A stretch of 64,000 bases of DNA from Clostridium sp. OM02-18AC (GTDB taxonomy: Bacteria; Bacillota; Clostridia; Lachnospirales; Lachnospiraceae), in contig NZ_QULW01000006.1 in assembly GCF_003481825.1 (NCBI RefSeq), positions 1-64,000 on the forward strand, given 5' to 3'. Shown one piece after another: positions 1 to 8,591 of the stretch (the stretch's first letter is position 1; each line of letters starts with the position of its first letter). A program made the translations under genes and the position numbers. Under the pieces are notes generated by a model, which was not told the DNA's origin, did not search any database, and saw nothing but the letters and a program-made list of their open reading frames with translations.

Positions 1-1
1 C

Positions 2-233
2 TACGGAGCTATGCTTCGTAATCAGATGCTCGGTAATTCAATTGCCGATGTAGTTCACGTGAATCAGGTGGTCAATTTTGTCTGATGATTGGCGGGAATC
101 TGGATACACAGCCGAGCAGATTGCCAGTGCAATGTCCACCGACATCAACCTGGTTGCGCTGAAGGTGACGCACCTGGCAACACTTGGCTATAATCTGCAC
201 GCACTGGAACATAAGAGCAACTTTTTGAAATAA
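2..233 (+). pseudogene. frameshifted C-terminal remnant of an unknown gene
   Basis: The frame entering from the left edge (YGAMLRNQMLGNSIADVV...) stops at a TGA near base 82. A neighbouring frame then continues with coding-like sequence (DDWRESGYTAEQIASAMSTD...) to a TAA at 231-233. The two pieces look like one protein tail broken by a frameshift, and a terminator follows ten bases later, as expected after a real gene. I do not recognise the family. The style resembles accessory proteins of integrative elements, but that is inference. The 5' part lies outside the window. Confidence 0.4.
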
Positions 234-242
234 CGTACCTTC

Positions 243-270
243 GAGGAGCCTGGATTGGCTCCTCTTTTTG
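243..270 (+). terminator. rho-independent terminator
   Basis: GAGGAGCC (243-250) pairs perfectly with GGCTCCTC (257-264) around a 6-nt loop, followed by TTTTT. It sits just after the stop codon of the broken gene at the left edge. Confidence 0.8.
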
Positions 271-303
271 TTGCAAATTGTGCAGGCGGCGCTTGCATAA
301 TTA

Positions 304-372
304 TCAGCCTAACATCTGCATGTGGTAGAGCTTCACTTTTTCCTCGAACGGCAGTCCCGGATCTGTTTGTTG
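304..372 (-). pseudogene. short coding remnant
   Basis: On the minus strand this stretch reads QTDPGLPFEEKVKLYHMQML followed by G and TGA, which looks like the end of a real protein. There is no start codon or upstream body, and the sequence above it (373-430) is AT-rich and shows nothing coding. It is probably debris from a deletion. The family is unknown. Confidence 0.25.
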
Positions 373-430
373 TAAAATAAAAATGTAGTTGCAAAAAGGA
401 CTTGCAAAAATTATTTTGTGTTAAAAAATC

Positions 431-1102
431 TTAGGTTTTTAAACAAATCATCTTTACCATCTTGAATTGATCAGAAACTGCCATACTGACCTTTGTGGAT
501 AGCTTTAAACTGTTTTTAGGGATGTAACGATAGTATGGTTCCTCCGTAATCACTTTCCCATTACCCCCGATTTTTGCTGCCAGTTCTTCCGCGGAATCCA
601 CATAAAAGAACATCTGTGCATCGGCATGGCCGACCTGTTTCATATATTTTTTCTTCATCATGGTCATGCCTCTTTTGTTCACTGTATCAAAAACAACTTC
701 CATATTTCCAAATTGCCCAATCATACGCAGAAGGGCAATGACCTTATGTTCCTCAAAATAATGAAATAATCCGCCTGCAGTAACGAGAATAGGAGCATCA
801 AGTACATCATTGCGAACTTTTTTGATCCAATCCTTTGCAAAGGCATCACCGGAAATATATAATTCCCTCTCTAGTTCGGGAAGAAGATCTCGCCGGTATT
901 CGATCACATGCGGCAGATCCACGGCATACCAGTGTGCCTTTCCGTTATCACATCGGTGATAAGTTGTCTCCAGACCACAGCCCAGCTGGACAATCACACC
1001 GTCCGGTCTGCGTTCCAGAAAAGCCTGAATAATCCGATCCATATTAGCAGACCGGGAAGCAGAGGCCAAAAGGGTATCCTCCACGACTCCTAACTTGGAC
1101 AT
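431..1102 (-). CDS. SAM-dependent methyltransferase, leucine carboxyl methyltransferase-like
   Basis: A 223-residue class I methyltransferase. The SAM-binding motif I is VIVQLGCGLETTYHR (about residues 36-50) and is followed by WYAVDLPHV. That pairing is typical of the LCM/TcmP-like O-methyltransferase family (PF04072), whose members are usually about 270 residues; this one lacks much of the N-terminal lid region. The ATG at 1102 is chosen because AGGAGG lies 7 nt upstream; a TTG two codons earlier is unlikely. It is the last gene of a minus-strand unit with a second methyltransferase and two ABC half-transporters. The substrate is not predictable, but the context suggests modification of whatever small molecule the transporter moves. 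Confidence 0.75.
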   Translation of the reverse strand: MSKLGVVEDTLLASASRSANMDRIIQAFLERRPDGVIVQLGCGLETTYHRCDNGKAHWYAVDLPHVIEYRRDLLPELERELYISGDAFAKDWIKKVRNDVLDAPILVTAGGLFHYFEEHKVIALLRMIGQFGNMEVVFDTVNKRGMTMMKKKYMKQVGHADAQMFFYVDSAEELAAKIGGNGKVITEEPYYRYIPKNSLKLSTKVSMAVSDQFKMVKMICLKT

Positions 1103-1126
1103 AGCCAAACCTCCTGTTTTGATACA

Positions 1127-1942
1127 TTACTTTCTGCCGACAAGCAGCCGGGAAGACCCCAGCATCATCATGGCAGCCCGACGGTGGGAGCCAAAAGCTT
1201 CCTGTGCAGTGTCAACGAGTCGTACTTCCTCATACCCCATATCTCGCAGTTTCTGCGCAAAACCTTCCATGTCACCGTACATCTTTGGTTTCATATCATC
1301 GTTGAGTGCAAAGACGCCGCCTTTTTTCAATACCCGCAGGCTTTCCAGCAGCATTTTCTGCATATCAGCACCCATAACATTATGATAGACATAGTTGCTG
1401 ATGACTACATCAAAACTCTCATCAGGAAAATCCAGCTGCTTCGCATCACCGTGCTGAAATACACAGCGGGAAGCCACGCCCTCCCTGGCAGCATTCTTCT
1501 CGCAGAGTGCTTTGCTGTAATTATACACAGCGCCCCAGTAATCAACACCAATCACTTTTGCTTTCGGCCATGTCAGAGCTGAACGGATTGTCAATGCTCC
1601 GGAGCCGCAGCCTACTTCCAGAATCTTCCCTTCACCGTCATAGTCCAGATGAGAGAGAACAACTCGATGAACCTGTTCCATAATTCCGCCACCGCCAAAG
1701 GCATACTGCCGCCTGATCCATGTGATCCAGATCAGAAAAACCAAAATTGCGATTGTGATAACAGTAAACAGAACACCAAGAACAGCGACATGTAATACAT
1801 AAAAAGAGAGGACAGCCAGCACAGCGGCCAAAACTCCGATTCCGCCAATGATGTAAAAGACAGGGTTGGACATCCAACTTCCATAGTCTTCTCCGTGGGT
1901 GCCAAGTCGGATATTTTCCTGCTTACCATGCTTCTTGTTCAT
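1127..1942 (-). CDS. membrane-anchored class I SAM methyltransferase
   Basis: A 271-residue protein. Two hydrophobic segments (about residues 27-47 and 49-72) anchor it in the membrane. A Rossmann methyltransferase domain follows, with motif I KILEVGCGSGALTI near residue 105, VIGVDYW after it, and the post-II segment SFDVVISNYVYHNV. The ATG at 1942 has GGAGG 7-8 nt upstream; an earlier in-frame codon at 1966 would overlap the preceding ABC gene and has no ribosome binding site. The gene starts 16 nt after that ABC gene, so the two are probably co-transcribed. Membrane anchoring next to a transporter pair suggests a lipophilic or transported substrate (inference). Confidence 0.8.
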   Translation of the reverse strand: MNKKHGKQENIRLGTHGEDYGSWMSNPVFYIIGGIGVLAAVLAVLSFYVLHVAVLGVLFTVITIAILVFLIWITWIRRQYAFGGGGIMEQVHRVVLSHLDYDGEGKILEVGCGSGALTIRSALTWPKAKVIGVDYWGAVYNYSKALCEKNAAREGVASRCVFQHGDAKQLDFPDESFDVVISNYVYHNVMGADMQKMLLESLRVLKKGGVFALNDDMKPKMYGDMEGFAQKLRDMGYEEVRLVDTAQEAFGSHRRAAMMMLGSSRLLVGRK

Positions 1943-1958
1943 TACATTTCCTCCTTCT

Positions 1959-3692
1959 TTACGCAAGTTTCCAATTCTGGCTTTCTGTCTGCAGTTTTAC
2001 CATATGGGCATATACACCATTCTTTTCTTCCAGATCCTTTGGTGATCCTTCTTCTGCCACGGTGCCATCAGAAAGGACAACAATTTTATCTGCTCCTGCT
2101 ACGGTACGCATCCTGTGGGCGATGACCAGAACCGTTTTATCTGCGATCAGACGGGAAAGGGCTGTCTGTATCAGAGTTTCATTCTCCACATCCAGAGAAG
2201 CAGTAGCTTCATCTAAAAGAATGATCGGCGCATTTTTCAGAAATGCACGGGCAATAGAGATACGCTGGCGCTCTCCTCCGGAAAGTTCACAGCCATTTTC
2301 CCCGATCTTGGTATGCCATCCATCCGGCAGTTTTTCCGCAAATTCATCCACATTGGCAAGTTTCGCAGCAGCAATGACCTGTTCATCTGTGGCGTCTTTG
2401 TTTCCGATTCGGATATTTTCCAGAATCGTATTGTCAAACAGTGTAACATCCTGGAATACGATGGAATACAGAGAAAGCAGTGTTTCCGGGTCAATTCGGG
2501 ATACATCCATGCCTCCCACGGTAATCTTTCCTCTGTTAATATCCCAGAACCTTGCTGCAAGCCGGGATACGGTTGTTTTTCCGCCGCCAGATGGGCCAAC
2601 CAAAGCCGTAACCTCTCCCTGTTTTGCCGTAAAGGAAACATCTTTCAATACGGTTTCTCCGGTATTGTAGGCAAACCCAACATGGTCAAAGACAATATCA
2701 TACCCCTGATTGGAAAGCCTGTCGCTGCCCTGCTGGATCGGATGATCGAGAACTTCATTCATACGGGCAATGTTGGTTCGTGTACTGATGACTGCCGCAA
2801 GATTCTGGAGTGCGCCCTGCAGAGGGTCATATAAACGGGATACTACCAGAAGGAACATAAAGAATGTAAGCACGGAGAGGCTTCCTTGCATGAGCAGAAC
2901 AGCTCCCACCAGCGCAACCGTTGCAAGACCAAGCTTCAGCACCAGTGACGCGGAAACCACAAAAGCAGCAAGACCAAATTCATTGAGGATGGAACGATGC
3001 TCCACGGCACGAATCTTCTTTTCCAGACCTTTTAAATATGCTTGCTCCGCATTGTTTGCTTTTAGGTCACGAACTGTTTCAATGCACTCCTGTATCCCGT
3101 CTGCACAGGCCATCTTCACATCCATGGCTTTCTGATTCAGATTTTCCTGAATTTTTGCGGAAAATCCTACAATCGCAAAGGCAACCGGCAGAACCCATAA
3201 GGCAGCCAGCGCCATTCTCCAGTCCGTAAAGAACAGACCAACGGAAATCAAGATCGTAGAAATGATTGAACCTGCAAGCTCAGGGATAAAATGTGAAAAA
3301 CTCTGCTCTAGGAAGGTACAGTCCGCCATAATCGTACTGGTAAGATCGGCTAAATCCTTTTTCCCAAAAAAGGAAAGAGGGATTTTGCGCAGATGCTCTG
3401 CCAGAGTAATGCGGCGGATACCGCTTTCTTTGTAAGTGGCAAAATAGGTCGCATTATATTGAAAGAAAGTGGTCAGCAGAATCAGACCGATACACACCAC
3501 GCAGCCTGCCACATAAAATGGAATTTTCCCACCGGGAACACCTCCGTTCATCAGATCGCTGACCATGTAATATAAAAGACCTACCGGAAACATCAAAGAC
3601 AGATTCTGAAGGACACAGGCCAGGCAGCCTTTGATCAGGTCTTTTGCTCCCTGTTCAGACAGGGCATATTTTTTCTGCAGTTTTTTGATCAT
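1959..3692 (-). CDS. ABC transporter permease/ATPase half-transporter (second of pair)
   Basis: A 577-residue exporter-fold half-transporter with about six membrane helices in the first 320 residues and a nucleotide-binding domain after that. Visible motifs are Walker A GPSGGGKTT (about residue 365), signature LSGGERQRISIARAF and Walker B IILLDEATASLD, all apparently intact. It starts one base after the stop codon of the preceding half-transporter gene, so the pair is translationally coupled and probably forms a heterodimer. The exporter fold also occurs in siderophore importers such as YbtPQ and IrtAB, so direction and cargo cannot be fixed. The TetR gene upstream suggests ligand-controlled expression. 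Confidence 0.85.
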   Translation of the reverse strand: MIKKLQKKYALSEQGAKDLIKGCLACVLQNLSLMFPVGLLYYMVSDLMNGGVPGGKIPFYVAGCVVCIGLILLTTFFQYNATYFATYKESGIRRITLAEHLRKIPLSFFGKKDLADLTSTIMADCTFLEQSFSHFIPELAGSIISTILISVGLFFTDWRMALAALWVLPVAFAIVGFSAKIQENLNQKAMDVKMACADGIQECIETVRDLKANNAEQAYLKGLEKKIRAVEHRSILNEFGLAAFVVSASLVLKLGLATVALVGAVLLMQGSLSVLTFFMFLLVVSRLYDPLQGALQNLAAVISTRTNIARMNEVLDHPIQQGSDRLSNQGYDIVFDHVGFAYNTGETVLKDVSFTAKQGEVTALVGPSGGGKTTVSRLAARFWDINRGKITVGGMDVSRIDPETLLSLYSIVFQDVTLFDNTILENIRIGNKDATDEQVIAAAKLANVDEFAEKLPDGWHTKIGENGCELSGGERQRISIARAFLKNAPIILLDEATASLDVENETLIQTALSRLIADKTVLVIAHRMRTVAGADKIVVLSDGTVAEEGSPKDLEEKNGVYAHMVKLQTESQNWKLA

Positions 3693-3693
3693 A

Positions 3694-5466
3694 TCACTGC
3701 ACCTCCTTTGTTACCTTCCATTGCACGGAAGTCTGGTAATTTTTCCACATACGGCTGAAAATGCCGTCTTTTGCAAGCAATTCACGGCTGTTGCCGCACT
3801 CGGCAACCTGTCCGTTGCAAATGACAAAAATCTGATCCACATTTGTTACGGTAGAAAGCCTGTGGGCAATCATAATCACGGTCTTTCCCTCGGAAAGTCT
3901 TGAGAAAGCAGCCTGTACGCGGCTTTCGTTATCCGGGTCAGCAAAGGCAGTAGCTTCATCCAGAATGATGATCGGTGCATTTTTCAGCATTACACGGGCA
4001 ATGGCAATTCGCTGCTGCTCGCCGCCGGAAAGATAGACACCCTTTGTACCGATAACCGTGTCCACACCCTGTGGGAGTTTTTCCAGAATATCATCGCACT
4101 GTGCGTGATGAAGAGCAGTCAGAACTTCCTCACGGGTAGCTTCCGGTTTCCCCATACGCACATTTTCCAGAATGGACGCCTTGATCAGACGGCTGTTCTG
4201 AAATACGAAAGACACCGTATTCATGAGTTCCTCCTTCGGGATGTCTTTCACATTGACACCACCTATTGTTACCATTCCGCTCTGGGGATCAAAGAATCGG
4301 GAAATCAGGTTGGCAAGGGTTGTTTTACCACCGCCGGATGGACCGACAAAAGCTACGGTTCGTCCTTCAGGAATGGTCAGTGAAATATCTTTTAATACTT
4401 CTTTTTCTCCATCATAGCTGAAATGAACCGATTTCAGTTCCACGGAAGCGTTTTGCGGATGCATTGGGTGTTTGGTTTCCTCCAGAGGCTTCAAATGCAA
4501 AACGCTGTCAATTCTCTGTAAAGCGTCATCTACGATCATGGCATTTTCACTTTGGAACATGATGCGTGTCAGTGTAACAGAAATAACCGGCGTAATAATG
4601 ATATAGAAAATGAGATCCAGTAAGAAACCGGAAGTCACACCGTCTTGTGTCAGCAACAGTCCTCCGGCGATCAGTGTGGCAAAAACTCCGTTGATCGCAG
4701 CTGTATAGAACATCATCGGTGTCCGAAGCTGCTTGGTATAGGCGATCACCCATACTTTATAGCGGTCAATGGAGTCTTTAAACTTCTTAAAGGAAAAGAT
4801 CGTCTGACCAAAGGTTTTTACCACCGGAATACCGCGGACATACTCTACCGCTTCATTGGACATATCATCCAGCGCATTCTGGTATTCTTTCATCTTTTCC
4901 TGCATCTGCTTTCCGGTCATTGCCATCATAATCAGAAAGCCCAGCACAACCGGAACAAGGCTCAACAGTCCCAGTCTCCAGTCAAACACGAACAACAGCA
5001 CCAAAAGACCGCAGGGGGTTGCAATGGCATTGGCTCTGTCGGGAAGCTGATGAGCGAGATAGGTTTCGGTGGCTGCACTGGATTCGTTGACGATTTTGCG
5101 CAGTTTTCCGCTGCCAAAACTCTCGGCAAATCCAAGAGGAAGCTTAACAATATGCTCCATGGTCTGGATACGCAGGTTTGTGGCAATACGAAATGCCCCT
5201 AAATGGGAACACATAAGCCCGGCTATGTAGACAAGCACCGCCAGGACAGCAAACAATACTGCCATCCAGCCATTGCCAGTCAGGTTCTGTGCCTGGCCAA
5301 AATCTGGTGCCACCTCCAGTACTTCCTTGATCATTTTCCAGATGTAATAGAATGGCACCAGAGCAATCAGGGCACTGATGGCAGAAAGCACCCAGGAAGC
5401 ATAGGTCAGGTACTTATGGCTGCCTGCAATTTCCAACAGGCGTGATAAATTGGATTGTTTTTTCAA
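3694..5466 (-). CDS. ABC transporter permease/ATPase half-transporter (first of pair)
   Basis: A 590-residue half-transporter with six predicted membrane helices (first near residues 20-45), then an ATPase domain. Motifs are Walker A GPSGGGKTTL, signature LSGGEQQRIAIARV and Walker B IIILDEATAFADPDNES. The ATAFADP form of Walker B differs from the usual ATASLD seen in the partner protein. I associate it with the YbtP/Q- and IrtA/B-like subgroup, a hint of metallophore or tetrapyrrole handling that needs a phylogeny. A clear ribosome binding site (GGAGG) precedes the ATG. Two inverted repeats lie in the 110-bp gap between this gene and the TetR gene. Confidence 0.85.
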   Translation of the reverse strand: MKKQSNLSRLLEIAGSHKYLTYASWVLSAISALIALVPFYYIWKMIKEVLEVAPDFGQAQNLTGNGWMAVLFAVLAVLVYIAGLMCSHLGAFRIATNLRIQTMEHIVKLPLGFAESFGSGKLRKIVNESSAATETYLAHQLPDRANAIATPCGLLVLLFVFDWRLGLLSLVPVVLGFLIMMAMTGKQMQEKMKEYQNALDDMSNEAVEYVRGIPVVKTFGQTIFSFKKFKDSIDRYKVWVIAYTKQLRTPMMFYTAAINGVFATLIAGGLLLTQDGVTSGFLLDLIFYIIITPVISVTLTRIMFQSENAMIVDDALQRIDSVLHLKPLEETKHPMHPQNASVELKSVHFSYDGEKEVLKDISLTIPEGRTVAFVGPSGGGKTTLANLISRFFDPQSGMVTIGGVNVKDIPKEELMNTVSFVFQNSRLIKASILENVRMGKPEATREEVLTALHHAQCDDILEKLPQGVDTVIGTKGVYLSGGEQQRIAIARVMLKNAPIIILDEATAFADPDNESRVQAAFSRLSEGKTVIMIAHRLSTVTNVDQIFVICNGQVAECGNSRELLAKDGIFSRMWKNYQTSVQWKVTKEVQ

Positions 5467-5501
5467 AAAAATTCCTCCTTTTCTTTGTGTTTATGATAAA
5501 G

Positions 5502-5519
5502 AGAACACGTCTATGTTCT
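5502..5519. promoter_or_regulatory. inverted repeat upstream of ABC operon, candidate operator
   Basis: AGAACA (5502-5507) and TGTTCT (5514-5519) form a perfect 6-bp inverted repeat around CGTCTA. It lies in the 5' region of the ABC-methyltransferase genes. TetR-family sites are commonly palindromes of this size; binding by the adjacent TetR is inferred. Confidence 0.4.
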
Positions 5520-5535
5520 TACAATATCCAAATTT

Positions 5536-5556
5536 AGGTTAGTTACGGCTAACTTA
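5536..5556. promoter_or_regulatory. second inverted repeat, inside a possible promoter spacer
   Basis: TAGGTTAG and CTAACTTA flank TTACGG, matching at 7 of 8 arm positions. On the minus strand the repeat falls within the 17-bp spacer of a tentative promoter TTGTAA-17-TAAATT. Such a position would block RNA polymerase when bound. The promoter match is only 4/6 in each box. Confidence 0.4.
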
Positions 5557-5576
5557 CAAGCAAAAATTATAAGGCA

Positions 5577-6200
5577 TTACTGCCCCATAATTTTCATCCA
5601 TCCCGCTGTATAAAAGGCGCGCATTTCTCTGACGTAGTTTTCGGCATCTTTGAGCGGCATTTCGTGGATGATCAATTCAAAAAAAGTATGAAACATTCCG
5701 GTGATCAGAATATGCTCCAGCGAAGGATCGATATGCGGAGAGGGCCGTCCAAGCTGCCTTAAGACATCCTGATAGGCATGCGTCCCATCTACCTCAATCT
5801 CCACCATTTCATCAATTAGCCCGGCAAATTTTGTCCCTTCCGAACAGCAGAGGATCAGTTTACATTCCTCTAAATGTTCGTACGCATAATAGAGAATATC
5901 GTACATGCAGATTCCCGAAATATCACTCATGACTTCCGGCTGCTGGGCAGCTGGTAGTTCGGCGAACTCCTGCTGTGCCTTTATAAAACGGTTACGAATA
6001 TATTCATAATGTTCACCAACGATGGCTTCAAAAAGTTCTTCTTTGCTTTTGTAATATCCGTAAAAGGCTCCGGTAGTCATTCCCACGGATTTCACAATAT
6101 TCCGCAGGGAAGCGTCTTTATATCCTTTTTCTAAAAATTCTGCTTTCGCTGCCCGTTGGATATTTTCTAAAGTCGTTCCATTTCCGTTTATTTTGCACAC
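5577..6200 (-). CDS. TetR/AcrR family transcriptional regulator
   Basis: About 205 residues. The N-terminal TetR helix-turn-helix is clear (ENIQRAAKAEFLEKGYKDAS, then LRNIVKSVGMTTGAFYGYY), followed by an all-helical ligand domain. It lies 110 bp upstream of the ABC genes on the same strand and probably represses them. The start is odd. The only in-frame standard start is a GTG at 6200, but it directly abuts the AGGAGG. The codon with ideal 8-nt spacing is ATA at 6191-6189, where an ATG would be expected, and an in-frame TAG excludes starts further upstream. Either AUA is used weakly or the start codon has been lost. Confidence 0.8.
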   Translation of the reverse strand: MCKINGNGTTLENIQRAAKAEFLEKGYKDASLRNIVKSVGMTTGAFYGYYKSKEELFEAIVGEHYEYIRNRFIKAQQEFAELPAAQQPEVMSDISGICMYDILYYAYEHLEECKLILCCSEGTKFAGLIDEMVEIEVDGTHAYQDVLRQLGRPSPHIDPSLEHILITGMFHTFFELIIHEMPLKDAENYVREMRAFYTAGWMKIMGQ

Positions 6201-6205
6201 CTCCT

Positions 6206-6235
6206 ATATAACACTGATATATAACGCTGTTATAG
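6206..6235. promoter_or_regulatory. AT-rich inverted repeat upstream of the TetR gene
   Basis: TATAACA and TGTTATA-like arms flank the TetR gene's upstream region: ATAACA near 6209 and TGTTAT near 6229 with a 14-bp gap, rich in TATA sequences. It could be an autoregulatory operator. The match is short and the assignment is weak. Confidence 0.3.
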
Positions 6236-6388
6236 TTATAATCTCTAAAAATTATTTTGTCAAGAGCAACAAGAAATAGTTGCATAAAAATAGCAATCCA
6301 AACAGCATTCTGCACTTTATTACTAATAAAATTTTTAAATACTGGTTTTGACAAAAGTTTCATTTTTTGTAACTATTCAGAACCAGCT

Positions 6389-6944
6389 TTACTCAAAGAT
6401 GAAATCAGGGTGACCTGAGATTGCATTTTTGATTGCTTGGTAAGCATTATGTCCCCGCTTGTGTGCCGTGCCAATGTAGGACATGATTTTCAGATAATCT
6501 CTGGCACCTTCCTCAGTTCGGAAGCATCCAGATACTTTGGTCTTGACCTTTATCATCCGAAGATCACGTTCTGCCTGGTTGTTATCAAATGGGACATTGA
6601 AGTTATGGATAAAAAGGCAGACTGAGACCTTGTAATTCGCAAGGCGTTCTACAAGGGCAAGGATTTTCCCTTTTTTCTTCCGGCCACGTTTTTTTCTCCG
6701 TGGTTTCGGGAAGTGGATTTTCTTTCTGAGCCTGTTCGATAAGTTTATCATACTTTTTATCGAACTTATGATAGTGATAATAGCTCAGAAAGTCCTTACC
6801 TTTCTCTATAACTTTGTCTTTGACCTTTTTCATTTCCAGTAAAATGGACGGAGCGTAAGTCCTTCCAAGGAGGTTAAGAAAACTTCTGAATGGGTAAACA
6901 TTGCATTCATGAAAAAAGGTTCTGACATTGAAGCACAGCTCCAT
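6389..6944 (-). pseudogene. IS66-family transposase remnant
   Basis: Two overlapping minus-strand frames (6944-6603 and 6751-6389) together give the C-terminal third of an IS66 transposase. The first carries SYYHYHKFDKKYDKLIEQAQ. The second carries a K/R-rich linker, then NVPFDNNQAERDLRMIKVK and SGCFRTEEGARDYLKIMSYI, the hallmark C-terminal IS66 segment. The frame change near 6700 and the missing N-terminal two thirds show the element is dead. No second IS66 gene (tnpB) and no clear terminal repeats are seen. Confidence 0.75.
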
Positions 6945-6958
6945 GTCAGAACCCTTTT
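6912..6958 (-). terminator. rho-independent terminator, probably bidirectional
   Basis: GGTTCTGACAT (6918-6928) pairs perfectly with ATGTCAGAACC (6943-6953). On the minus strand the stem is followed by TTTTTT, right after the radical SAM pair B gene. On the plus strand it is followed by CTTTTATTT. Confidence 0.75.
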
Positions 6959-6968
6959 ATTTCACAAA

Positions 6969-7886
6969 TTATTTTTTGGGGTTGCGTCGCCCGCTGTTTT
7001 CCGAGCCACGCACTTCCTCATGGTAAAAGTAATCCACAATTACGGGGTGCCCAGGCTCTGCTCGTCCGTAGGGCAGCTCGTTATCCACGAAGGGACAGCT
7101 GTATTCTTTCGCTAGCCGTTCCGCTTGATCCTCCAAACCACAGAAGTAGCTTCTTTCTCCCTTGTTGTAGATAGCGTCGTACAGCGGAACCAAGTCAGGA
7201 TATTTTTTACGTATATAGTCAAGGATGTCTTTTTTGAAGCCGCCTCGCAGGTTTAAATTTTCTAACCATATCAGGTCGCATTGATTTCTGACCTGATGGA
7301 AGATAGCCTCAAAATCCGTGATACCGGGAAAAACCGGAGCGATAAAGCACACAGTTCGGATACCTGCGTCATAAACCTGCTTCATGGCATCCAGCCGCCG
7401 CTTGATGCTGACGGCATTGTCCATATCGTTTTTGAAATCCTCGTCCAGCGTATTGATCGACCAGGAAATTGTGACCTTTCCCAGTTCTTTCAGAAGGTCG
7501 ATATCACGGATTACCAAGCCTGACTTGGTACAGATGAGAATTTCCGCCTCGCTGCCCCGAAGCTGCTCAAGAAGCTTTCGGGTATTCTGAAACTGAGCCT
7601 CCTGGGGCAGATAGCCATCGGTCACAGAACCGATGACTACGCGCTGCCCTTTGTACTTTTGCGGATTTTTGATTGCCGGCCAATGCTTCACATCCAGGAA
7701 TGTACCCCACGGTTCGGCGTGCCCGGTAAATCACTTCATAAACGAGGCGTAGCAGTATTTGCAGCTATGGGTACAGCCCACATAAGGATTGACGGAATAG
7801 CCGCCCACCGGCAGGGTGGATTTTGTCATAATATTTTTGGTTTCTACATCCTGAATCAGAATGCTACTATCTTTCACTTCCGCCAT
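6969..7886 (-). pseudogene. radical SAM protein B of a mobile pair, interrupted by an in-frame TGA
   Basis: The reading frame is continuous from the ATG at 7886 to 6969 except for one TGA at 7733-7731. The first part (MAEVKDSSILIQ..., then NPYVGCTHSCKYCYASFMK) carries the CxxxCxxC cluster motif. The rest (FTGHAEPWGTFLDVKHWPAI... to NSGRRNPKK) completes the core. From memory, related proteins ('radical SAM mobile pair protein B', spore photoproduct lyase-like) read FMKRFTGH here, so TGA replaces an Arg codon, probably by CGA to TGA. GGAGG precedes the ATG, which overlaps the pair A gene by 13 nt. The product is probably truncated just after the cluster motif, hence inactive. Confidence 0.75.
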
Positions 7887-8563
7887 GTCTTCTGTTCCTC
7901 CAATACCCGGTAAAAAGCCGGGGGAAATTCTTGTACCATATGTGTTTCTCCCATGATAGGAAGTAGATCTTCCTTCATGAATACAGGGATGCCAAGCGCA
8001 TGGGCCTGATGTGTCAGGTTCCACACCCATTCCGGTTTCGATACGGATTTGCCCTTCCTATGTCCGGTCTCAGTCCCAATGACGATCCACTCAATTCCGG
8101 TAAGGTCCACCATACCAACACCATCAAACATAGGTTCAAAGGTCACATGATAGTGTCCGCCATGGATATGCTCCCGCAAAGTCCGGATACGTTTTTTCTC
8201 TTTACTGGAGGTAACAGTTACACCAAACCAAGCATTCTCTAGGGTAGTGGAAAACACAATATCCTCCGGTCGCTTGGTCAAAAACAGATATTGGTGCTGC
8301 GAATTTTCAGTCATCTTGGCAAATATCTGTTCCCGCCACTCTGGCTTCCAGTGGGAAAAATCGCTCATGCCGGTGAGCAGAAAATTCTGTGGGCGCTTTT
8401 TCTCCATCAGCCGCAGCTTATTGGAAAAAAACTCTGGCTTTTCAAAGTCGTCGATCATGTGAAACCGGCGGACATTGTTTCTGGCGTAGCAGTAGCTGCA
8501 ACCAATAGTACAGCCGATCACCAGATTCATGTTCTGAATACAGTCTTTAATACAAACAGCCAC
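7874..8563 (-). CDS. radical SAM protein A of a mobile pair (DUF5131-like)
   Basis: A 229-residue protein with the cluster motif GCTIGCSYCYARNNVRR near residues 17-33, followed by NFLLTGMSDFSHWKPEW, FLFLTKRPED and HYHVTFEPMFD. These are features of the DUF5131/Gp37-Gp68-like radical SAM group that NCBI names 'radical SAM mobile pair protein A'. It begins with GTG, with AAGG about 8 nt upstream. Its 3' end overlaps the start of the pair B gene. The reaction and substrate are unknown. The pair travels on mobile elements in gut Firmicutes (recalled knowledge). Here the partner is broken, so the system may be nonfunctional. Confidence 0.75.
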   Translation of the reverse strand: MAVCIKDCIQNMNLVIGCTIGCSYCYARNNVRRFHMIDDFEKPEFFSNKLRLMEKKRPQNFLLTGMSDFSHWKPEWREQIFAKMTENSQHQYLFLTKRPEDIVFSTTLENAWFGVTVTSSKEKKRIRTLREHIHGGHYHVTFEPMFDGVGMVDLTGIEWIVIGTETGHRKGKSVSKPEWVWNLTHQAHALGIPVFMKEDLLPIMGETHMVQEFPPAFYRVLEEQKTWRK

Positions 8564-8591
8564 CGCTAACGCCTTCTTTCCGTTTTAAGAT

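Noticed and set aside
188..394. A 68-codon minus-strand frame at the left edge
   Set aside because: It crosses a terminator hairpin and has no ribosome binding site or family resemblance. Only the separate short frame at 304-372 looks like coding debris.
7731..7733. The TGA in the radical SAM pair B gene as a selenocysteine codon
   Set aside because: From memory, homologues have Arg at this site, not Cys, and no SECIS-like hairpin is evident directly downstream. A nonsense mutation is simpler.
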